From Pseudomonas viridiflava (GTDB taxonomy: Bacteria > Pseudomonadota > Gammaproteobacteria > Pseudomonadales > Pseudomonadaceae): a DNA stretch of 64,000 nt. Positions 58,197 to 64,000 of the stretch are shown here, one piece after another. Below the pieces are notes generated by a model. It saw only the letters and a list, made by a program, of their open reading frames with translations, ran no database searches and was not told the origin of the DNA. Location of the stretch: the NCBI RefSeq assembly GCF_900589395.1, contig NZ_UUIS01000084.1, positions 1 to 64,000 on the forward strand, in the 5' to 3' direction. The position numbers and the translations under genes are program-made. Position 1 is the first letter of the stretch. Each line of letters begins with the position of its first letter.

Positions 58197-58237
58197 AAAA
58201 TGGCGCAAGCCGGGACATCCTGCTTGCGCCATTTTTT
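58197..58237 (+). terminator. Intraoperonic attenuator/terminator after aotJ
   Basis: AAAATGGCGCAAGC pairs with GCTTGCGCCATTTT over 14 bp and is followed by a T run. It lies 20 bases past the aotJ stop and 27 bases before aotQ. Confidence 0.85.
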
Positions 58238-58263
58238 ATCTTCATGCTTGAGGGCCGTACACC

Positions 58264-58953
58264 ATGTTGAAAGGCTACGGGGCCGTGATCCTCGAAGGCA
58301 CCTGGCTGACCCTGCAATTGGCCCTGTCGTCGATGGCCCTGGCCATCGTCCTGGGCCTGATCGGTGTGGCCGTGCGCCTGTCGCCGGTGCGCTGGCTGGC
58401 CTGGCTGGGTGACCTGTACAGCACCGTGGTGCGCGGAATTCCCGACCTGGTGCTGATCCTGCTGATCTTTTATGGCGGCCAGGACCTGATCAACCGCGTC
58501 GGGCCGTTGCTCGGCTACGACGAATACATCGATCTGAACCCGTTGGGCGCCGGTATCTGCACTCTGGGCTTCATCTTCGGCGCCTATCTGTCCGAGACCT
58601 TTCGCGGGGCTTTCCTGGGCATTCCCAAAGGGCAGGCCGAGGCCGGTGCCGCGTATGGCATGAGCCGCTTTCAGGTGTTCCGGCGTGTCCAGGTGCCGCA
58701 GATGGTGCGCCTGGCCATTCCCGGGTTCACCAATAACTGGCTGGTGCTGGTCAAGGCCACGGCGCTGATTTCCGTGGTCGGTCTGCAAGACATGATGTTC
58801 AAGGCCAAGCAGGCGGCCGATGCCACCCGCGAACCCTTCACGTTCTTTCTGACAGTGGCGGCGTTATACCTGCTGATCACCAGCGTCTCGCTGCTGGTGC
58901 TGCGCTATCTGGAAAAACGCTACAGCGTGGGCGTAAGGGCGGCTGACCTATGA
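58264..58953 (+). CDS. aotQ: Arginine/ornithine ABC transporter permease
   Basis: A 229-residue inner-membrane permease of the HisQ type with five or so helices and the EAA-like loop EAGAAYGMSRFQVFRRVQVPQM (partial landmark). It pairs with AotM to form the channel. Its stop overlaps the aotM start by four bases. Confidence 0.93.
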   Translation: MLKGYGAVILEGTWLTLQLALSSMALAIVLGLIGVAVRLSPVRWLAWLGDLYSTVVRGIPDLVLILLIFYGGQDLINRVGPLLGYDEYIDLNPLGAGICTLGFIFGAYLSETFRGAFLGIPKGQAEAGAAYGMSRFQVFRRVQVPQMVRLAIPGFTNNWLVLVKATALISVVGLQDMMFKAKQAADATREPFTFFLTVAALYLLITSVSLLVLRYLEKRYSVGVRAADL

Positions 58954-59648
58954 TATTCGACTACAACGTGATCTGGGACAGCCTGCCGCTGTACCTGGGC
59001 GGCCTGTTGGTGACCCTCAAGCTGCTGGGGATTTCCCTGTTCTTCGGCCTGCTCGCCGCGTTGCCGCTGGGCATCATGCGCGTGTCGAAGAACCGCTGGA
59101 TCAACTTCCCGGCGTGGCTGTACACCTACGTGATTCGTGGCACGCCGATGCTGGTGCAGCTGTTTCTGATCTATTACGGGCTGGCGCAGTTCGAGGCGGT
59201 GCGCGAGAGTTACCTGTGGCCATGGCTGTCGAGCGCGACCTTTTGCGCGTGCCTGGCGTTTGCGATCAACACCAGCGCCTACACCGCCGAGATTGTGGCC
59301 GGCAGCCTCAAGGCCACGCCGGCCGGTGAAATCGAGGCGGCGCGGGCCATGGGCATGTCATCGGTCACCCTGTACCGGCGCATCCTGTTGCCGTCGGCCA
59401 TGCGCCGGGCCTTGCCGCAGTACAGCAACGAAGTGCTGATGATGATGCAGGCCACCAGCCTGGCGTCGATCGTCACCCTGATCGACCTGACCGGTGCTGC
59501 GCGTACGGTCAATGCCCAGTATTACCTGCCTTTCGAGGCGTATATCACCGCAGGCGTTTTCTATCTGTGCCTGACTTTCATTCTCGTGCGGCTGTTCAGG
59601 CTGGCTGAGCGGCGCTGGCTGGGTTACCTGGCCCCAAGGAAGGTCTGA
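58950..59648 (+). CDS. aotM: Arginine/ornithine ABC transporter permease
   Basis: A 232-residue HisM-type permease with the same topology and the loop EIEAARAMGMSSVTLYRRILLP (partial landmark) for docking AotP. Start ATG 58950 overlaps aotQ (ATGA). The next gene starts two bases after its stop. Confidence 0.93.
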   Translation: MIFDYNVIWDSLPLYLGGLLVTLKLLGISLFFGLLAALPLGIMRVSKNRWINFPAWLYTYVIRGTPMLVQLFLIYYGLAQFEAVRESYLWPWLSSATFCACLAFAINTSAYTAEIVAGSLKATPAGEIEAARAMGMSSVTLYRRILLPSAMRRALPQYSNEVLMMMQATSLASIVTLIDLTGAARTVNAQYYLPFEAYITAGVFYLCLTFILVRLFRLAERRWLGYLAPRKV

Positions 59649-59649
59649 C

Positions 59650-60762
59650 ATGCAACGAATCGATCACCCATTGCCGTGGAGCACCCTCGGCACCCAGCGC
59701 CATCTGAGCGTGTTCCGTTTTGGCGCCGGCGAGCGCAAGGCCTATCTGCAAGCCAGTCTGCACGCCGATGAACTGCCTGGCATGCGCACCGCCTGGGAGC
59801 TGAAAAAGCGCCTGCTCGACCTTGAAGCCCAAGGCCGGCTCAAGGGCACCATCGAGCTGGTGCCGGTGGCCAACCCGCTGGGGCTGGGCCAATTGATCCA
59901 GGGCGCTCATCAAGGGCGTTTCGAGTTCGGCAGTGGCAAGAATTTCAATCGCGACTTTGCCGAGCTGAGCGAACCGGTGGCCGCGCAGCTCGAAGGCCGG
60001 CTGGGCGACGATCCGCGGGCCAACGTGCAGATGATCCGCCAGGCCATGCGTGAGGCGCTGGCCGGGCTGCCGGTGGCGCAAAGCGAGCTGGAAGGCTTGC
60101 AGCGGTTGCTGCTCGGCCATGCCTGCGACGCCGATGTGGTGCTGGACCTGCATTGCGATGCCGAGGCGTCGTTGCACATGTACGCCTTGCCGCAGCACTG
60201 GCCGCAGTGGCGGTCGCTGTCGGCGCACCTGCGCATGACTGTCGCCTTGCTGGCCGAGGATTCCGGCGGCAGCTCGTTCGACGAAGCCTGCTCGCTGCCC
60301 TGGCTGCGCCTGTCGCGCATTTTCCCGCAGGCGCAAATTCCCTTGGCTTGTCTGGCGACTACGCTGGAGCTGGGCGGCCAGGCCGACACCGGCCAGGCCC
60401 AGGCTTGCGCGCACGCCGATGGCATTCTGGCATTTCTGGCCGAACAGGGCCTGATCGAGGGGCCGGTGGCAGCGCCGGCCGGCGAGCCGTGCGAAGGCAT
60501 GCCGTTCGAGGGCACGGAACTGATTCATGCACCGCACCCCGGTGTGGTGACCTATCTGCGCACGCCAGGTGCCTGGGTCGAGGCGGGCGAGCCGTTGTTC
60601 GAGGTGATCGACCCGCTGTCGGATCAGGCCAGTCTCGTGTGTTCGTCCACCGACGGTGTGTTGTTCGCCGTCGAGCGGCTTCGTTACGCTCAACCCGGTT
60701 TCTGGCTGGCCAAGGTGGCGGGGCGCACAGCGCGACGCCACGGGCGCCTGCTCAGCGACTGA
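59650..60762 (+). CDS. aotO: Succinylglutamate desuccinylase / aspartoacylase family protein
   Basis: A 370-residue zinc carboxypeptidase-like protein, with HADELPGMRTAWELKKRL near 32, giving the first His and Glu of the metal site, and LDLHCDAEASLHMYALP near 165 with the third. It is encoded inside the aot operon in the place of aotO, known from P. aeruginosa as not needed for transport. It may act on an acylated arginine or ornithine derivative. The substrate has not been shown. Confidence 0.88.
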   Translation: MQRIDHPLPWSTLGTQRHLSVFRFGAGERKAYLQASLHADELPGMRTAWELKKRLLDLEAQGRLKGTIELVPVANPLGLGQLIQGAHQGRFEFGSGKNFNRDFAELSEPVAAQLEGRLGDDPRANVQMIRQAMREALAGLPVAQSELEGLQRLLLGHACDADVVLDLHCDAEASLHMYALPQHWPQWRSLSAHLRMTVALLAEDSGGSSFDEACSLPWLRLSRIFPQAQIPLACLATTLELGGQADTGQAQACAHADGILAFLAEQGLIEGPVAAPAGEPCEGMPFEGTELIHAPHPGVVTYLRTPGAWVEAGEPLFEVIDPLSDQASLVCSSTDGVLFAVERLRYAQPGFWLAKVAGRTARRHGRLLSD

Positions 60763-60784
60763 CCGTTTTTTCGAGAGTCCACAG

Positions 60785-61549
60785 ATGATCAAACTGCAAG
60801 TCCAGGATCTGCACAAGCGCTATGGCGCCCACGAGGTGCTCAAGGGTGTGTCTCTGACCGCCCGGGCCGGGGATGTCATCAGCATCATCGGCTCCAGCGG
60901 CTCGGGCAAGAGCACCTTCCTGCGTTGCATCAACCTGCTTGAACAGCCGCATGCCGGCAAGATCCTGCTCAACGGCGAGCAACTGCGCCTGGTGCCGGGC
61001 AAGGACGGCAACCTGCGCGCGGCCGAACCTAAACAGCTACAGCGCATGCGCTCGCGGCTGGCCATGGTGTTTCAGCACTTCAACCTGTGGGCGCACATGA
61101 CCGCCCTGGAAAACGTCATCGAAGCGCCGGTGCAAGTGCTTGGCATGCCGCGCCGCGAGGCGCTGGAAAAGGCCGAGCATTACCTGGCCCGGGTTGGCGT
61201 TGCACACCGCAAGGATGCTTATCCGGGACACATGTCCGGTGGCGAGCAGCAGCGCGTGGCCATTGCCCGGGCACTGGCGATGGAGCCTGAGGTGATGCTG
61301 TTCGACGAACCGACCTCGGCGCTGGACCCCGAACTGGTGGGTGACGTGCTCAAAGTCATGCAGAGCCTGGCCCAGGAAGGCCGGACCATGGTGGTGGTGA
61401 CCCACGAAATGGGCTTTGCCCGCGAAGTGTCCAACCAACTGGTGTTCCTGCATAAAGGCCTGGTGCAAGAGCAGGGAGAGCCGCGCGAAATGCTCAGTAA
61501 CCCGCAGTCGGAGCGGTTGCGGCAGTTTCTGTCGGGAAGTCTGAAGTGA
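60785..61549 (+). CDS. aotP: Arginine/ornithine ABC transporter ATP-binding protein
   Basis: A 254-residue ATPase: Walker A GSSGSGKSTF near 36-45, Q-loop MVFQHFNLW, signature MSGGEQQRVAIARAL, Walker B VMLFDEPTSALDPE and His switch VTHEMGF. It is HisP-like and drives uptake with AotQM. It lies 22 bases after aotO. Confidence 0.94.
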   Translation: MIKLQVQDLHKRYGAHEVLKGVSLTARAGDVISIIGSSGSGKSTFLRCINLLEQPHAGKILLNGEQLRLVPGKDGNLRAAEPKQLQRMRSRLAMVFQHFNLWAHMTALENVIEAPVQVLGMPRREALEKAEHYLARVGVAHRKDAYPGHMSGGEQQRVAIARALAMEPEVMLFDEPTSALDPELVGDVLKVMQSLAQEGRTMVVVTHEMGFAREVSNQLVFLHKGLVQEQGEPREMLSNPQSERLRQFLSGSLK

Positions 61550-61551
61550 TT

Positions 61552-61568
61552 TGCACCAGATTGGTGCT
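61552..61568 (+). promoter_or_regulatory. NtrC-like site between aotP and argR
   Basis: TGCACC-AGATT-GGTGCT fits the NtrC consensus TGCACC-N5-GGTGCA with one end mismatch. No convincing -24/-12 sigma-54 promoter was found next to it. Confidence 0.4.
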
Positions 61569-61651
61569 TTTGATTGTGGAACAAGGCATGCTGCGTCGGC
61601 CCTTGGGGGCGACAGAGTTCCGTTGAGTGGCAATAAGTACTGGATGTCCCA

Positions 61652-62647
61652 ATGACTGCCCATCGAATAGGTTTTCTCGTCTGGCCTGGCACCAAGGCCC
61701 TGACCCTGGCGCTGGCCGAAGAAGCCTTGAGCGTTGCCCAGCACGTCCACCCCGACGTGTCATACGAGCGAGTGATCCTGCACGCCGAAGCGCTTGATGC
61801 CGCCTCTGCGCAAGCCGACTGGCGCCTGCCCGGCGAGCTGTGGAGTGCCGCACGCCTTGAAGGGCTGCAGAAGCTGTTCGTGATTGCCGACGAGCCGCCG
61901 ACGGCCGTTGCGCCGGCGCTGGGCAGCGCGCTCAAGCAACTGGTGCGCAGTGGGTGCCTGATCGGCGGGCTGTCGGCGGGCGTCTATCCGTTGGCCATGC
62001 TCGGTTTGCTCGAGGGTTACCGGGCGGCGGTGCACTGGCGCTGGCAGGATGATTTCAGCGAGCGCTTTCCCAAGGTCATCGCCACCAGCCACCTGTTCGA
62101 CTGGGACCGTGACCGCTTGACCGCCTGTGGCGGGCTGTCGGTGCTGGACCTGTTGCTGGCGGTGCTGTCACGCGATCACGGGGCGGAACTGGCCGGGGCC
62201 GTGTCCGAAGAGCTGGTGGTCGAGCGCATTCGCGAGGGCGGCGAGCGCCAGCGCATTCCGTTGCAGAACCGTCTGGGCTCCAGCCATCCGAAGCTGACCC
62301 AGGCGGTGCTGCTGATGGAGGCCAATATCGAAGAGCCGCTGACCACCGACGAGATCGCCCAGCATGTGTGCGTGTCGCGCCGGCAACTGGAGCGCATCTT
62401 CAAGCAGTACCTCAACCGGGTCCCGAGCCAGTATTACCTGGAGCTGCGCCTGAACAAGGCTCGCCAGATGCTGATGCAGACCAGCAAGTCGATCATCCAG
62501 ATCGGCCTGTCGTGCGGTTTCTCCTCGGGCCCGCATTTCTCCAGCGCCTACCGCAACTTCTTTGGCGCCACCCCGCGTGAAGACCGCAACCAGCGGCGCA
62601 GCAACAGCCCGTTCGAACTGTCATCGGTGCCGGCTGAGCGCGGTTGA
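61652..62647 (+). CDS. argR: Arginine-responsive AraC-type regulator ArgR
   Basis: A 331-residue GlxA-like regulator: DJ-1/PfpI-type N-terminal domain to about 190 (GFLVWPGTKALTLALAEEAL start, LIGGLSAGVYPLAMLGLLEG) and AraC double helix-turn-helix at about 220-320 (EIAQHVCVSRRQLERIFKQY, IIQIGLSCGFSSGPHFSSAYR, partial). In Pseudomonas ArgR activates the aot and aru operons and represses some biosynthetic genes in response to arginine. It is unlike E. coli ArgR. Position between aotP and aruC is the classical one. Confidence 0.94.
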   Translation: MTAHRIGFLVWPGTKALTLALAEEALSVAQHVHPDVSYERVILHAEALDAASAQADWRLPGELWSAARLEGLQKLFVIADEPPTAVAPALGSALKQLVRSGCLIGGLSAGVYPLAMLGLLEGYRAAVHWRWQDDFSERFPKVIATSHLFDWDRDRLTACGGLSVLDLLLAVLSRDHGAELAGAVSEELVVERIREGGERQRIPLQNRLGSSHPKLTQAVLLMEANIEEPLTTDEIAQHVCVSRRQLERIFKQYLNRVPSQYYLELRLNKARQMLMQTSKSIIQIGLSCGFSSGPHFSSAYRNFFGATPREDRNQRRSNSPFELSSVPAERG

Positions 62648-62680
62648 CGCCTAAAACAGCATCCAACCGCTGTAACAACT

Positions 62681-62701
62681 TGTCGCCTGATGACAAGGCC
62701 G
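62681..62701 (+). promoter_or_regulatory. Probable ArgR box upstream of aruC
   Basis: TGTCGC-CTGATGAC-AA fits TGTCGC-N8-AA exactly. A TGACGC at 62645 may be a weaker upstream half. It is about 80 bases before aruC. A TGCCGGG/CCCGGCA hairpin at 62739-62753 lies in the leader. Confidence 0.7.
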
Positions 62702-62777
62702 CGCAAAATGCAGTCCTTACAATCCCTTATCAATCGCTTGCCGGGTCCCGGCAGGCGTTTCTCTTCAGGAGACTCTG

Positions 62778-63995
62778 ATGTCCGTTGAGCATGCTGCGGT
62801 GCAACGCGCCGACTTCGACCAGGTAATGGTCCCCAACTATGCGCCGGCCGGGTTCATTCCTGTGCGCGGGGCAGGCTCGCGGGTCTGGGACCAGGCCGGC
62901 CGCGAGCTGGTGGACTTTTCCGGCGGCATTGCGGTGAATGTCCTGGGTCACTGCCACCCGGCACTGGTCGGTGCGCTGACCGTGCAGGCCAACAGTCTTT
63001 GGCACGTCTCCAACGTCTTCACCAACGAGCCGGCCCTGCGCCTGGCGCACAAGCTGGTCGAAGCCACTTTTGCCGAGCGCGTGTTCTTCTGCAACTCCGG
63101 CGCCGAGGCCAACGAAGCCGCCTTCAAGCTGGCACGCCGCGTGGCACACGATAAGTACGGCCCGGAAAAGTACGAAATCATCGCCGCGCTCAACAGCTTC
63201 CACGGCCGCACCCTGTTTACCGTCAGCGTCGGTGGCCAGCCCAAGTACTCCGATGGCTTCGGCCCGAAGATCACTGGCATCTCGCATGTGCCGTACAACG
63301 ATCTGGAGGCGCTGAAAGCCGCCATCAGTGACAAGACCTGCGCCGTGGTGCTGGAGCCGATCCAGGGCGAGGGTGGCGTGCTGCCGGCCGATCTTGCCTA
63401 CCTGCAAGGCGCGCGCGAACTGTGTGACCAGCACAACGCACTGCTGATTTTCGACGAGGTGCAAAGCGGCATGGGCCGCTCCGGCAAACTGTTCGCCTAC
63501 CAGCACTACGGCGTGACCCCGGACATCCTGTCCAGCGCCAAGAGCATCGGCGGTGGTTTCCCGCTGGCGGCCATGCTGACCACCGAGACACTGGCCAAAC
63601 ACTTTGCCGTCGGCGTGCACGGCACCACCTATGGTGGTAACCCGTTGGCCTGCGCGGTAGGCGAGGCGGTGATCGACATCATCAACACCGAACAGGTGCT
63701 TGAGGGCGTCAATGCCAAGCATCAACTGTTCCGCGAGCGCCTGGAGCGCATCGGCCAGCAATACGGTGTGTTCAGTCAGGTGCGCGGTCTGGGCCTGCTG
63801 ATCGGCGCGGTGCTGTCGGACGCCTGGAAAGGCCGGGCCAAGGACATTTTTGCCGCCGCCGAGACCGAAGACCTGATGATCCTGCAGGCCGGCCCCGACG
63901 TGATCCGCTTTGCACCCAGCCTGGTGATCCTGGACGCCGACATCGAAGAAGGCCTGGACCGCTTCGAGCGCGCCATCGCCAAACTGGTGGCCTGA
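62778..63995 (+). CDS. aruC: Succinylornithine / acetylornithine aminotransferase
   Basis: A 405-residue class-III PLP aminotransferase. The PLP lysine is Lys255 in SSAKSIGGGFPLAA, and DFSGGIAVNVLGHCHPALV, FFCNSGAEANEAAFKLARR and PIQGEGGV are family landmarks (partial). AruC/AstC converts succinylornithine in the arginine succinyltransferase pathway and also serves as acetylornithine aminotransferase. AGGAG precedes the ATG by about eight bases. It is probably the first gene of the aru operon, whose remaining genes lie outside the window. Confidence 0.93.
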   Translation: MSVEHAAVQRADFDQVMVPNYAPAGFIPVRGAGSRVWDQAGRELVDFSGGIAVNVLGHCHPALVGALTVQANSLWHVSNVFTNEPALRLAHKLVEATFAERVFFCNSGAEANEAAFKLARRVAHDKYGPEKYEIIAALNSFHGRTLFTVSVGGQPKYSDGFGPKITGISHVPYNDLEALKAAISDKTCAVVLEPIQGEGGVLPADLAYLQGARELCDQHNALLIFDEVQSGMGRSGKLFAYQHYGVTPDILSSAKSIGGGFPLAAMLTTETLAKHFAVGVHGTTYGGNPLACAVGEAVIDIINTEQVLEGVNAKHQLFRERLERIGQQYGVFSQVRGLGLLIGAVLSDAWKGRAKDIFAAAETEDLMILQAGPDVIRFAPSLVILDADIEEGLDRFERAIAKLVA

Positions 63996-64000
63996 CAGGG

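Overview
The window is a GC-rich stretch of Pseudomonas chromosome, most likely from the P. putida / P. fluorescens side of the genus. This is inferred from gene content: aot-argR-aruC order, orphan phhB, the snaA and ssu-like sulfur genes, a vgrG island, and many GTAG/GTGG-headed REP pairs. About 65 genes fill it. No rRNA, tRNA, CRISPR array, insertion sequence or prophage was seen.

Region by region. 1-5.2 kb: a two-gene operon with an isochorismatase-like hydrolase, two orphan periplasmic binding proteins, a 53-residue DUF2986 gene, and a pirin / GlxA-type regulator divergon. 5.4-10.3 kb: two large winged-helix + STAND-ATPase regulators facing each other, plus an AraC-type regulator. 10.6-16 kb: an MscS channel with a cyclic-nucleotide domain, a secreted alpha/beta hydrolase, a LysR regulator and an OprD-type porin. 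16-28.7 kb: an organosulfur region. It has a BisC-like molybdoenzyme, two flavin monooxygenases (SnaA/DszA-like and SsuD-like), an acyl-CoA-dehydrogenase-like flavoenzyme, a peroxiredoxin, a four-domain rhodanese, a 3-mercaptopropionate dioxygenase, a LysR regulator, and an SsuC/SsuB-like ABC pair without a binding protein. Three of its promoter regions share a sequence motif.

28.7-36.5 kb is an orphan type VI secretion island on the minus strand: vgrG, a DUF4123 adaptor, a VasX/BTH_I2691-like effector broken by two single-base frameshifts, a membrane protein that is the likely immunity protein, and a decayed second copy of it. 36.8-46 kb is core metabolism and envelope: SelW-like, EamA, LpxH-like, Mpo1-like, TrkH, nitroreductase, a sensor kinase / Spy-like / response regulator set, YciI and YciB. 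45.4-52 kb runs rnm - yciO - scpA - scpB - DUF1289 - rluB, then an amino-acid permease and arfB. 52-54.7 kb has an MFS transporter, small proteins, phhB and DUF2790. 55-64 kb holds acsA and the arginine uptake/catabolism locus aotJQMOP-argR-aruC, with ArgR-box matches before aotJ and aruC.

REP/BIME elements are the main repeats. In three places the TAG of the REP 5' GTAG tetranucleotide serves as a gene's stop codon. Three REP elements also carry a shared AT-rich 24-bp motif at a fixed distance outside the arm.
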